A stretch of 64,000 bases of DNA, taken from the NCBI GenBank assembly GCA_037893225.1, contig JAZGUH010000363.1, forward strand, positions 186,001 through 250,000. Direction: 5' to 3'. Every line of letters begins with the position of its first letter. Position 1 is the first letter of the stretch. A model generated the notes under the pieces. That model saw only the letters and a program-made list of their open reading frames with translations, did not search any database and had not been told where the DNA came from. Source of the DNA: Hippasteria phrygiana. Its lineage: Eukaryota > Echinodermata > Asteroidea > Valvatida > Goniasteridae. The translations under genes were made by a program, and so were the position numbers. This document shows positions 42,603 through 55,302 of the stretch, piece after piece.

Positions 42603-45600
42603 TGCAGGTTTTAAGGGTGCGGGTTTTAAGGGTGCGGGTTTTAAGGGTGCGGGTTTTAAGGGTGAGGGTTTTAAAAGTGCGGGTTTTAAGAGTGCGGGTT
42701 TTAAGAGTGCGGGTTTTAAGAGTGCTAGAGTCAGGGCCTTGTTACACACTGCAATTTTAACAAGCAATTTGTGGGCAAGTAACAGCGCTGCAGCCGAAAA
42801 GAAATTCTTCAAGTGCAATAAAGACATTTTTCTTCTTAAGACAATTTTGTGAAAATAAAAAATTCCATGTTTTTCTATGTGGAATTTGGTTGGACCCGAT
42901 TGCCTGAAAATTGTCCTGTGTGACATGGCCCTTAGAGTGAGAGTGCTTGTGTTCGGGTTAGAATGTGAGAGTAAGAGATAGAGAGACAGAGGTTTTAAGG
43001 GTGCGGGTTTTAAGAGTGCGGGTTTTAGGGGTGCGGGTTTTAGGGGTGCGGGTTTTAGGGGTGCGGGTTTTAGGGGTGCGGGTTTTAGGGGTGCGGGTTT
43101 TAGGGGTGCGGGTTTTAGGGGTGCGGGTTTTAGGGGTGCGGGTTTTAGGGGTGCGGGTTTTAGGGGTGCGGGTTTTAGGGGTGCGGGTTTTAGGGGTGCG
43201 GGTTTTAGGGGTGCGGGTTTTAGGGGTGCGGGTTTTAGGGGTGCGGGTTTTAGGGGTGCGGGTTTTAAGAGTGCGGGTTTTAAGAGTGCGGGTTTTAAGA
43301 GTGCGGGTTTTAAGAGTGCGGGTTTTAAGAGTGCGGGTTTTAAGAGTGCAGGTTTTAAGAGTGCGGGTTTTAAGAGTGCGGGTTTTAAGAGTGCGGGTTT
43401 TAAGAGTGCTAGAGTTAGGGCCTTGTTACACACTGCAATTTTAACAAGCAATTTGTGGGCAAGTAACAGCGCTGCAGCCGAAAAGAAATTCTTCAAGTGC
43501 AATAAAGACATTTTTCTTCTTAAGACAATTTTGTGAAAATAAAAAATTCCATGTTTTTCTATGTGGAATTTGGTTGGACCCGATTGCCTGAAAATTGTCC
43601 TGTGTGACATGGCCCTTAGAGTGAGAGTGCTTGTGTTCGGGTTAGAATGTGAGAGTAAGAGATAGAGAGACAGAGGTTTTAAGGGTGCGGGTTTTAGGGG
43701 TGCGGGTTTTAGGGGTGCGGGTTTTAGGGGTGCGGGTTTTAGGGGTGCAGGTTTTAGGGGTGCGGGTTTTAGGGGTGCGGGTTTTAGGGGTGCGGGTTTT
43801 AGGGGTGCGGGTTTTAGGGGTGCGGGTTTTAGGGGTGCGGGTTTTAGGGGTGCGGGTTTTAGGGGTGCGGGTTTTAAGGGTGCGGGTTTTAAGGGTGCGG
43901 GTTTTAAGGGTGAGGGTTTTAAAAGTGCGGGTTTTAAGAGTGCGGGTTTTAAGAGTGCGGGTTTTAAGAGTGCTAGAGTTAGGGCCTTGTTACACACTGC
44001 AATTTTAACAAGCAATTTGTGGGCAAGTAACAGCGCTGCAGCCGAAAAGAAATTCTTCAAGTGCAATAAAGACATTTTTCTTCTTAAGACAATTTTGTGA
44101 AAATAAAAAATTCCATGTTTTTCTATGTGGAATTTGGTTGGACCCGATTGCCTGAAAATTGTCCTGTGTGACATGGCCCTTAGAGTGAGAGTGCTTGTGT
44201 TCGGGTTAGAATGTGAGAGTAAGAGATAGAGAGACAGAGGTTTTAAGGGTGCGGGTTTTAAGAGTGCGGGTTTTAGGGTTGCGGGTTTTAGGGGTGCGGG
44301 TTTTAGGGGTGCGGGTTTTAGGGGTGCGGGTTTTAGGGGTGCGGGTTTTAGGGGTGCGGGTTTTAGGGGTGCGGGTTTTAGGGGTGCGGGTTTTAGGGGT
44401 GCGGGTTTTAGGGGTGAGGGTTTTAAAAGTGCGGGTTTTAAAAGTGCGGGTTTTAAGAGTGCGGGTTTTAAGAGTGCGGGTTTTAAGAGTGCGGGTTTTA
44501 AGAGTGCGGGTTTTAAGAGTGCGGGTTTTAAGAGTGCGGGTTTTAAGAGTGCGGGTTTTAAGAGTGCTAGAGTTAGGGCCTTGTTACACACTGCAATTTT
44601 AACAAGCAATTTGTGGGCAAGTAACAGCGCTGCAGCCGAAAAGAAATTCTTCAAGTGCAATAAAGACATTTTTCTTCTTAAGACAATTTTGTGAAAATAA
44701 AAAATTCCATGTTTTTCTATGTGGAATTTGGTTGGACCCGATTGCCTGAAAATTGTCCTGTGTGACATGGCCCTTAGAGTGAGAGTGCTTGTGTTCGGGT
44801 TAGAATGTGAGAGTAAGAGATAGAGAGACAGAGGTTTTAAGGGTGCGGGTTTTAGGGGTGCGGGTTTTAGGGGTGCGGGTTTTAGGGGTGCGGGTTTTAG
44901 GGGTGCGGGTTTTAGGGGTGCGGGTTTTAGGGGTGCGGGTTTTAAGGGTGCGGGTTTTAGGGGTGCGGGTTTTAGGGGTGCGGGTTTTAGGGGTGCGGGT
45001 TTTAGGGGTGCGGGTTTTAGGGGTGCGGGTTTTAGTGGTGCGGGTTTTAGGGGTGCGGGTTTTAGGGGTGCGGGTTTTAAGTTAGGGCCTTGTTACACAA
45101 TGCAATTTTAACAAGCAATTTGTGGGCAAGTAACAGCGCTGCAGCCGAAAAGAAATTCTTCAAGTGCAATAAAGACATTTTTCTTCTTAAGACAATTTTG
45201 TGAAAATAAAAAATTCCATGTTTTTCTATGTGGAATTTGGTTGGACCCGATTGCCTGAAAATTGTCCTGTGTGACATGGCCCTTAGAGTGAGAGTGCTTG
45301 TGTTCGGGTTAGAATGTGAGAGTAAGAGATAGAGAGACAGAGGTTTTAAGGGTGCGGGTTTTAAGAGTGCGGGTTTTAGGGTTGCGGGTTTTAGGGGTGC
45401 GGGTTTTAGGGGTGCGGGTTTTAGGGGTGCGGGTTTTAGGGGTGCGGGTTTTAGGGGTGCGGGTTTTAGGGGTGCGGGTTTTAGGGGTGCGGGTTTTAGG
45501 GGTGCGGGTTTTAGGGGTGCGGGTTTTAGGGGTGCGGGTTTTAAGGGTGCGGGTTTTAAGGGTGCGGGTTTTAAGGGTGCGGGTTTTAGGGGTGCGGGTT

Positions 45601-46812
45601 TTAGGGGTGCGGGTTTTAGGGGTGCGGGTTTTAGGGGTGCGGGTTTTAAGGGTGCGGGTTTTAGGGGTGCGGGTTTTAGGGGTGCGGGTTTGAAGGGTGC
45701 GGGTTTTAGGGGTGCGGGTTTTAAGGGTGCGGGTTTTAAGTTAGGGCCTTGTTACACAATGCAATTTTAACAAGCAATTTGTGGGCAAGTAACAGCGCTG
45801 CAGCCGAAAAGAAATTCTTCAAGTGCAATAAAGACATTTTTCTTCTTAAGACAATTTTGTGAAAATAAAAAATTCCATGTTTTTCTATGTGGAATTTGGT
45901 TGGACTCGATGGCCTGAAAATTGTCCTGTGTGACATGGCCCTTAGAGTGAGAGTGCTTGTGTTCGGGTTAGAATGTGAGAGTAAGAGATAGAGAGACAGA
46001 GGTTTTAAGGGTGCGGGTTTTAAGAGTGCGGGTTTTAGGGGTGCGGGTTTTAGGGGTGCGGGTTTTAGGGGTGCGGGTTTTAGGGGTGCGGGTTTTAGGG
46101 GTGCGGGTTTTAGGGGTGCGGGTTTTAGGGGTGCGGGTTTTAGGGGTGCGGGTTTTAGGGGTGCGGGTTTTAGGGGTGCGGGTTTTAGGGGTGCGGGTTT
46201 TACGGGTGCGGGTTTTAGGGGTGCGGGTTTTAGGGGTGCGGGTTTTAAGGGTGCGGGTTTTAAGTTAGGGCCTTGTTACACAATGCAATTTTAACAAGCA
46301 ATTTGTGGGCAAGTAACAGCGCTGCAGCCGAAAAGAAATTCTTCAAGTGCAATAAAGACATTTTTCTTCTTAAGACAATTTTGTGAAAATAAAAAATTCC
46401 ATGTTTTTCTATGTGGAATTTGGTTGGACCCGATTGCCTGAAAATTGTCCTGTGTGACATGGCCCTTAGAGTGAGAGTGCTTGTGTTCGGGTTAGAATGT
46501 GAGAGTAAGAGATAGAGAGACAGGGATAGATAGAGTGTTAGACTTACTCGTCTACAAAACACCATAGGTCTGTTGTGCTGATCTAAGCCCACATCCTACA
46601 GCATGATTTCATATGCTCTCTATCTCACTAGGCCTTTCAGTTCTGTCCAGGATAATCTTGTATGGCCTCGAGGTCTTGAACAGCCAGGAGCCGGAGGTTT
46701 ATCTCTCCTGGAGTTGATGGAAAAATAGAGTAAGCGAGTTAGGGGTGTTCAAATTAGTTGTTAAGAGTTAAAGGTTTGAGTGCAAGTGTTAGGGTTAACG
46801 TTCAAGTTAGAG
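42603..46812. repeat. Higher-order segment 22 (longest, seven C)
   Basis: 8 15-mers; C 42731-42934 (preceded by GAGTCAGGG); ~28; C 43415-43618; ~20; C 43979-44182; ~22; C 44573-44776; ~16; C 45082-45285; ~26; C 45741-45944; ~17; C 46265-46468; D 46523-46812. C 45741 has two private changes (GGACTCGATGG). TTTTAGTGG occurs near 45030, and the TTTTAGGGTTGCGGG marker near 44275 and 45380. The 42990 array has about 11 AAGAG units and no GAGGG boundary. Confidence 0.9.
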
Positions 46813-48591
46813 TGCAGGTTTTAAGGGTGCGGGTTTTAAGGGTGCGGGTTTTAAGGGTGCTAGAGTTAGGGCCTTGTTACACACTGCAATTTTAACAAGC
46901 AATTTGTGGGCAAGTAACAGCGCTGCAGCCGAAAAGAAATTCTTCAAGTGCAATAAAGACATTTTTCTTCTTAAGACAATTTTGTGAAAATAAAAAATTC
47001 CATGTTTTTCTATGTGGAATTTGGTTGGACCCGATTGCCTGAAAATTGTCCTGTGTGACATGGCCCTTAGAGTGAGAGTGCTTGTGTTCGGGTTAGAATG
47101 TGAGAGTAAGAGATAGAGAGACAGAGGTTTTAAGGGTGCGGGTTTTAAGAGTGCGGGTTTTAGGGTTGCGGGTTTTAGGGGTGCGGGTTTTAGGGGTGCG
47201 GGTTTTAGGGGTGCGGGTTTTAGGGGTGCGGGTTTTAGGGGTGCGGGTTTTAGGGGTGCGGGTTTTAGGGGTGCGGGTTTTAGGGGTGCGGGTTTTAGGG
47301 GTGCGGGTTTTAGGGGTGCGGGTTTTAGGGGTGCGGGTTTTAGGGGTGCGGGTTTTAGGGGTGCGGGTTTTAGGGGTGCGGGTTTTAGGGGTGCGGGTTT
47401 TAGGGGTGCGGGTTTTAGGGGTGCGGGTTTTAGGGGTGCGGGTTTTAGGGGTGAGGGTTTTAAAAGTGCGGGTTTTAAGAGTGCGGGTTTTAAGAGTGCG
47501 GGTTTTAAGAGTGCGGGTTTTAAGAGTGCTAGAGTTAGGGCCTTGTTACACACTGCAATTTTAACAAGCAATTTGTGGGCAAGTAACAGCGCTGCAGCCG
47601 AAAAGAAATTCTTCAAGTGCAATAAAGACATTTTTCTTCTTAAGACAATTTTGTGAAAATAAAAAATTCCATGTTTTTCTATGTGGAATTTGGTTGGACC
47701 CGATTGCCTGAAAATTGTCCTGTGTGACATGGCCCTTAGAGTGAGAGTGCTTGTGTTCGGGTTAGAATGTGAGAGTAAGAGATAGAGAGACAGAGGTTTT
47801 AAGGGTGCGGGTTTTAGGGGTGCGGGTTTTAGGGGTGCGGGTTTTAGGGGTGCGGGTTTTAGGGGTGCGGGTTTTAGGGGTGCGGGTTTTAGGGGTGCGG
47901 GTTTTAGGGGTGCGGGTTTTAAGGGTGCGGGTTTTAGGGGTGCGGGTTTTAGGGGTGCGGGTTTTAGGGGTGCGGGTTTTAGGGGTGCGGGTTTTAGGGG
48001 TGCGGGTTTTAGGGGTGCGGGTTTTAGGGGTGCGGGTTTTAAGTTAGGGCCTTGTTACACAATGCAATTTTAACAAGCAATTTGTGGGCAAGTAACAGCG
48101 CTGCAGCCGAAAAGAAATTCTTCAAGTGCAATAAAGACATTTTTCTTCTTAAGACAATTTTGTGAAAATAAAAAATTCCATGTTTTTCTATGTGGAATTT
48201 GGTTGGACCCGATTGCCTGAAAATTGTCCTGTGTGACATGGCCCTTAGAGTGAGAGTGCTTGTGTTCGGGTTAGAATGTGAGAGTAAGAGATAGAGAGAC
48301 AGGGATAGATAGAGTGTTAGACTTACTCGTCTACAAAACACCATAGGTCTGTTGTGCTGATCTAAGCCCACATCCTACAGCATGATTTCATATGCTCTCT
48401 ATCTCACTAGGCCTTTCAGTTCTGTCCAGGATAATCTTGTATGGCCTCGAGGTCTTGAACAGCCAGGAGCCGGAGGTTTATCTCTCCTGGAGTTGATGGA
48501 AAAATAGAGTAAGCGAGTTAGGGGTGTTCAAATTAGTTGTTAAGAGTTAAGGGTTTGAGTGCAAGTGTTAGGGTTAACGTTCAAGTTAGAG
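46813..48591. repeat. Higher-order segment 23
   Basis: Only 3 15-mers (46813-46857), the smallest array in the window; C 46866-47069; ~27; C 47535-47738; ~16; C 48044-48247; D 48302-48591. The short array shows how far the post-D module can contract. Confidence 0.9.
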
Positions 48592-51055
48592 TGCAGGTTT
48601 TAAGGGTGCGGGTTTTAAGGGTGCGGGTTTTAAGGGTGCGGGTTTTAAGGGTGAGGGTTTTAAGAGTGCGGGTTTTAAGAGTGCTAGAGTTAGGGCCTTG
48701 TTACACACTGCAATTTTAACAAGCAATTTGTGGGCAAGTAACAGCGCTGCAGCCGAAAAGAAATTCTTCAAGTGCAATAAAGACATTTTTCTTCTTAAGA
48801 CAATTTTGTGAAAATAAAAAATTCCATGTTTTTCTATGTGGAATTTGGTTGGACCCGATTGCCTGAAAATTGTCCCGTGTGACATGGCCCTTAGAGTGAG
48901 AGTGCTTGTGTTCGGGTTAGAATGTGAGAGTAAGAGATAGAGAGACAGAGGTTTTAAGGGTGCGGGTTTTAAGGGTGCGGGTTTTAGGGGTGCGGGTTTT
49001 AGGGGTGCGGGTTTTAGGGGTGCGGGTTTTAGGGGTGCGGGTTTTAGGGGTGCGGGTTTTAGGGGTGCGGGTTTTAGGGGTGCGGGTTTTAGGGGTGCGG
49101 GTTTTAGGGGTGCGGGTTTTAGGGGTGCGGGTTTTAGGGGTGCGGGTTTTAGGGGTGCGGGTTTTAGGGGTGAGGGTTTTAAAAGTGCGGGTTTTAAAAG
49201 TGCGGGTTTTAAGAGTGCGGGTTTTAAGAGTGCGGGTTTTAAGAGTGCGGGTTTTAAGAGTGCGGGTTTTAAGAGTGCGGGTTTTAAGAGTGCGGGTTTT
49301 AAGAGTGCGGGTTTTAAGAGTGCTAGAGTTAGGGCCTTGTTACACACTGCAATTTTAACAAGCAATTTGTGGGCAAGTAACAGCGCTGCAGCCGAAAAGA
49401 AATTCTTCAAGTGCAATAAAGACATTTTTCTTCTTAAGACAATTTTGTGAAAACAAAAAAATTCCATGTTTTTCTATGTGGAATTTGGTTGGACCCGATT
49501 GCCTGAAAATTGTCCTGTGTGACATGGCCCTTAGAGTGAGAGTGCTTGTGTTCGGGTTAGAATGTGAGAGTAAGAGATAGAGAGACAGAGGTTTTAAGGG
49601 TGCGGGTTTTAAGAGTGCGGGTTTTAGGGTTGCGGGTTTTAGGGGTGCGGGTTTTAGGGGTGCGGGTTTTAGGGGTGCGGGTTTTAGGGGTGCGGGTTTT
49701 AGGGGTGCGGGTTTTAGGGGTGCGGGTTTTAGGGGTGCGGGTTTTAGGGGTGCGGGTTTTAGGGGTGCGGGTTTTAGGGGTGCGGGTTTTAGGGGTGCGG
49801 GTTTTAGGGGTGCGGGTTTTAGGGGTGAGGGTTTTAAAAGTGCGGGTTTTAAAAGTGCGGGTTTTAAGAGTGCGGGTTTTAAGAGTGCGGGTTTTAAGAG
49901 TGCGGGTTTTAAGAGTGCGGGTTTTAAGAGTGCGGGTTTTAAGAGTGCGGGTTTTAAGAGTGCGGGTTTTAAGAGTGCTAGAGTTAGGGCCTTGTTACAC
50001 ACTGCAATTTTAACAAGCAATTTGTGGGCAAGTAACAGCGCTGCAGCCGAAAAGAAATTCTTCAAGTGCAATAAAGACATTTTTCTTCTTAAGACAATTT
50101 TGTGAAAATAAAAAATTCCATGTTTTTCTATGTGGAATTTGGTTGGACCCGATTGCCTGAAAATTGTCCTGTGTGACATGGCCCTTAGAGTGAGAGTGCT
50201 TGTGTTCGGGTTAGAATGTGAGAGTAAGAGATAGAGAGACAGAGGTTTTAAGGGTGCGGGTTTTAGGGGTGCGGGTTTTAGGGGTGCGGGTTTTAGGGGT
50301 GCGGGTTTTAGGGGTGCGGGTTTTAGGGGTGCGGGTTTTAGGGGTGCGGGTTTTAGGGGTGCGGGTTTTAAGGGTGCGGGTTTTAGGGGTGCGGGTTTTA
50401 GGGGTGCGGGTTTTAGGGGTGCGGGTTTTAGGGGTGCGGGTTTTAGGGGTGCGGGTTTTAGTGGTGCGGGTTTTAGGGGTGCGGGTTTTAGGGGTGCGGG
50501 TTTTAAGTTAGGGCCTTGTTACACAATGCAATTTTAACAAGCAATTTGTGGGCAAGTAACAGCGCTGCAGCCGAAAAGAAATTCTTCAAGTGCAATAAAG
50601 ACATTTTTCTTCTTAAGACAATTTTGTGAAAATAAAAAATTCCATGTTTTTCTATGTGGAATTTGGTTGGACCCGATTGCCTGAAAATTGTCCTGTGTGA
50701 CATGGCCCTTAGAGTGAGAGTGCTTGTGTTCGGGTTAGAATGTGAGAGTAAGAGATAGAGAGACAGGGATAGATAGAGTGTTAGACTTACTCGTCTACAA
50801 AACACCATAGGTCTGTTGTGCTGATCTAAGCCCACATCCTACAGCATGATTTCATATGCTCTCTATCTCACTAGGCCTTTCAGTTCTGTCCAGGATAATC
50901 TTGTATGGCCTCGAGGTCTTGAACAGCCAGGAGCCGGAGGTTTATCTCTCCTGGAGTTGATGGAAAAATAGAGTAAGCGAGTTAGGGGTGTTCAAATTAG
51001 TTGTTAAGAGTTAAGGGTTTGAGTGCAAGTGTTAGGGTTAACGTTCAAGTTAGAG
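48592..51055. repeat. Higher-order segment 24
   Basis: 6 15-mers; C 48690-48893 (GTCCCGTGTG); ~25; C 49329-49533; ~26; C 49984-50187; ~17 with TTTTAGTGG near 50459; C 50508-50711; D 50766-51055. The C at 49329 has AAAACAAAAAAATT, one base longer, and so breaks the open frame seen in its neighbours. Confidence 0.9.
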
Positions 51056-53433
51056 TGCAGGTTTTAAGGGTGCGGGTTTTAAGGGTGCGGGTTTTAAGGG
51101 TGCGGGTTTTAAGGGTGAGGGTTTTAAAAGTGCGGGTTTTAAGAGTGCGGGTTTTAAGAGTGCGGGTTTTAAGAGTGCTAGAGTTAGGGCCTTGTTACAC
51201 ACTGCAATTTTAACAAGCAATTTGTGGGCAAGTAACAGCGCTGCAGCCGAAAAGAAATTCTTCAAGTGCAATAAAGACATTTTTCTTCTTAAGACAATTT
51301 TGTGAAAATAAAAAATTCCATGTTTTTCTATGTGGAATTTGGTTGGACCCGATTGCCTGAAAATTGTCCTGTGTGACATGGCCCTTAGAGTGAGAGTGCT
51401 TGTGTTCGGGTTAGAATGTGAGAGTAAGAGATAGAGAGACAGAGGTTTTAAGGGTGCGGGTTTTAAGGGTGCGGGTTTTAGGGGTGCGGGTTTTAGGGGT
51501 GCGGGTTTTAGGGGTGCGGGTTTTAGGGGTGCGGGTTTTAGGGGTGCGGGTTTTAGGGGTGCGGGTTTTAGGGGTGCGGGTTTTAGGGGTCCGGGTTTTA
51601 GGGGTGCGGGTTTTAGGGGTGCGGGTTTTAGGGGTGAGGGTTTTAAAAGTGCGGGTTTTAAAAGTGCGGGTTTTAAGAGTGCGGGTTTTAAGAGTGCGGG
51701 TTTTAAGAGTGCGGGTTTTAAGAGTGCGGGTTTTAAGAGTGCGGGTTTTAAGAGTGCGGGTTTTAAGAGTGCGGGTTTTAAGAGTGCGGGTTTTAAGAGT
51801 GCGGGTTTTAAGAGTGCTAGAGTTAGGGCCTTGTTACACACTGCAATTTTAACAAGCAATTTGTGGGCAAGTAACAGCGCTGCAGCCGAAAAGAAATTCT
51901 TCAAGTGCAATAAAGACATTTTTCTTCTTAAGACAATTTTGTGAAAATAAAAAATTCCATGTTTTTCTATGTGGAATTTGGTTGGACCCGATTGCCTGAA
52001 AATTGTCCTGTGTGACATGGCCCTTAGAGTGAGAGTGCTTGTGTTCGGGTTAGAATGTGAGAGTAAGAGATAGAGAGACAGAGGTTTTAAGGGTGCGGGT
52101 TTTAGGGGTGCGGGTTTTAGGGGTGCGGGTTTTAGGGGTGCGGGTTTTAGGGGTGCGGGTTTTAGGGGTGCGGGTTTTAGGGGTGCGGGTTTTAAGGGTG
52201 CGGGTTTTAAGGGTGCGGGTTTTAGGGGTGCGGGTTTTAAGGGTGCGGGTTTTAGGGGTGCGGGTTTTAGGGGTGCGGGTTTTAGGGGTGCGGGTTTTAG
52301 GGGTGCGGGTTTTAAGGGTGCGGGTTTTAGGGGTGCGGGTTTTAGGGGTGCGGGTTTGAAGGGTGCGGGTTTTAGGGGTGCGGGTTTTAAGGGTGCGGGT
52401 TTTAAGTTAGGGCCTTGTTACACAATGCAATTTTAACAAGCAATTTGTGGGCAAGTAACAGCGCTGCAGCCGAAAAGAAATTCTTCAAGTGCAATAAAGA
52501 CATTTTTCTTCTTAAGACAATTTTGTGAAAATAAAAAATTCCATGTTTTTCTATGTGGAATTTGGTTGGACTCGATGGCCTGAAAATTGTCCTGTGTGAC
52601 ATGGCCCTTAGAGTGAGAGTGCTTGTGTTCGGGTTAGAATGTGAGAGTAAGAGATAGAGAGACAGAGGTTTTAAGGGTGCGGGTTTTAAGAGTGCGGGTT
52701 TTAGGGGTGCGGGTTTTAGGGGTGCGGGTTTTAGGGGTGCGGGTTTTAGGGGTGCGGGTTTTAGGGGTGCGGGTTTTAGGGGTGCGGGTTTTAGGGGTGC
52801 GGGTTTTAGGGGTGCGGGTTTTAGGGGTGCGGGTTTTAGGGGTGCGGGTTTTAGGGGTGCGGGTTTTAAGGGTGCGGGTTTTAAGTTAGGGCCTTGTTAC
52901 ACAATGCAATTTTAACAAGCAATTTGTGGGCAAGTAACAGCGCTGCAGCCGAAAAGAAATTCTTCAAGTGCAATAAAGACATTTTTCTTCTTAAGACAAT
53001 TTTGTGAAAATAAAAAATTCCATGTTTTTCTATGTGGAATTTGGTTGGACCCGATTGCCTGAAAATTGTCCTGTGTGACATGGCCCTTAGAGTGAGAGTG
53101 CTTGTGTTCGGGTTAGAATGTGAGAGTAAGAGATAGAGAGACAGGGATAGATAGAGTGTTAGACTTACTCGTCTACAAAACACCATAGGTCTGTTGTGCT
53201 GATCTAAGCCCACATCCTACAGCATGATTTCATATGCTCTCTATCTCACTAGGCCTTTCAGTTCTGTCCAGGATAATCTTGTATGGCCTCGAGGTCTTGA
53301 ACAGCCAGGAGCCGGAGGTTTATCTCTCCTGGAGTTGATGGAAAAATAGAGTAAGCGAGTTAGGGGTGTTCAAATTAGTTGTTAAGAGTTAAGGGTTTGA
53401 GTGCAAGTGTTAGGGTTAACGTTCAAGTTAGAG
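51056..53433. repeat. Higher-order segment 25
   Basis: 8 15-mers; C 51184-51387; ~25; C 51833-52036; ~20; C 52407-52610; ~14; C 52886-53089; D 53144-53433. C 52407 carries the same GGACTCGATGG pair as C 45741. The array before it shares GGGTTTGAAGGG, so the two regions descend from one copy. Confidence 0.9.
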
Positions 53434-55302
53434 TGCAGGTTTTAAGGGTGCGGGTTTTAAGGGTGCGGGTTTTAAGGGTGCAGGTTTTAAGGGTGAGGGT
53501 TTTAAAAGTGCGGGTTTTAAGAGTGCGGGTTTTAAGAGTGCGGGTTTTAAGAGTGCTAGAGTTAGGGCCTTGTTACACACTGCAATTTTAACAAGCAATT
53601 TGTGGGCAAGTAACAGCGCTGCAGCCGAAAAGAAATTCTTCAAGTGCAATAAAGACATTTTTCTTCTTAAGACAATTTTGTGAAAATAAAAAATTCCATG
53701 TTTTTCTATGTGGAATTTGGTTGGACCCGATTGCCTGAAAATTGTCCTGTGTGACATGGCCCTTAGAGTGAGAGTGCTTGTGTTCGGGTTAGAATGTGAG
53801 AGTAAGAGATAGAGAGACAGAGGTTTTAAGGGTGCGGGTTTTAAGAGTGCGGGTTTTAGGGTTGCAGGTTTTAGGGGTGCGGGTTTTAGGGGTGCGGGTT
53901 TTAGGGGTGCGGGTTTTAGGGGTGCGGGTTTTAGGGGTGCGGGTTTTAGGGGTGCGGGTTTTAGGGGTGCGGGTTTTAGGGGTGCGGGTTTTAGGGGTGC
54001 GGGTTTTAGGGGTGCGGGTTTTAGGGGTGCGGGTTTTAGGGGTGCGGGTTTTAGGGGTGCGGGTTTTAGGGGTGCGGGTTTTAGGGGTGCGGGTTTTAGG
54101 GGTGAGGGTTTTAAAAGTGCGGGTTTTAAGAGTGCGGGTTTTAAGAGTGCGGGTTTTAAGAGTGCGGGTTTTAAGAGTGCGGGTTTTAAGAGTGCGGGTT
54201 TTAAGAGTGCGGGTTTTAAGAGTGCTAGAGTTAGGGCCTTGTTACACACTGCAATTTTAACAAGCAATTTGTGGGCAAGTAACAGCGCTGCAGCCGAAAA
54301 GAAATTCTTCAAGTGCAATAAAGACATTTTTCTTCTTAAGACAATTTTGTGAAAATAAAAAATTCCATGTTTTTCTATGTGGAATTTGGTTGGACCCGAT
54401 TGCCTGAAAATTGTCCTGTGTGACATGGCCCTTAGAGTGAGAGTGCTTGTGTTCGGGTTAGAATGTGAGAGTAAGAGATAGAGAGACAGAGGTTTTAAGG
54501 GTGCGGGTTTTAGGGGTGCGGGTTTTAGGGGTGCGGGTTTTAGGGGTGCGGGTTTTAGGGGTGCGGGTTTTAGGGGTGCGGGTTTTAGGGGTGCGGGTTT
54601 TAGGGGTGCGGGTTTTAGGGGTGCGGGTTTTAAGGGTGCGGGTTTTAGGGGTGCGGGTTTTAGGGGTGCGGGTTTTAGGGGTGCGGGTTTTAGGGGTGCG
54701 GGTTTTAGGGGTGCGGGTTTTAGGGGTGCGGGTTTTAGGGGTGCGGGTTTTAAGTTAGGGCCTTGTTACACAATGCAATTTTAACAAGCAATTTGTGGGC
54801 AAGTAACAGCGCTGCAGCCGAAAAGAAATTCTTCAAGTGCAATAAAGACATTTTTCTTCTTAAGACAATTTTGTGAAAATAAAAAATTCCATGTTTTTCT
54901 ATGTGGAATTTGGTTGGACCCGATTGCCTGAAAATTGTCCTGTGTGACATGGCCCTTAGAGTGAGAGTGCTTGTGTTCGGGTTAGAATGTGAGAGTAAGA
55001 GATAGAGAGACAGGGATAGATAGAGTGTTAGACTTACTCGTCTACAAAACACCATAGGTCTGTTGTGCTGATCTAAGCCCACATCCTACAGCATGATTTC
55101 ATATGCTCTCTATCTCACTAGGCCTTTCAGTTCTGTCCAGGATAATCTTGTATGGCCTCGAGGTCTTGAACAGCCAGGAGCCGGAGGTTTATCTCTCCTG
55201 GAGTTGATGGAAAAATAGAGTAAGCGAGTTAGGGGTGTTCAAATTAGTTGTTAAGAGTTGAGGGTTTGAGTGCAAGTGTTAGGGTTAACGTTCAAGTTAG
55301 AG
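53434..55302. repeat. Higher-order segment 26
   Basis: 8 15-mers; C 53562-53765; ~27 with TTTTAGGGTTGCAGG near 53865; C 54231-54434; ~17; C 54755-54958; D 55013-55302. This is the minimal D-short-C-long-C-medium-C form of the third pattern. Confidence 0.9.

Noticed and set aside
42597..44768. Minus-strand open frame of about 720 codons (and similar ones at 36972-38576, 38791-40233 and 55297-56979)
   Set aside because: It is a translation of the satellite. The 15-bp unit cannot introduce stops in this frame, plus-strand frames over the same DNA are also open, the composition is pure repeat, and C copies with single-base indels break it without other change.
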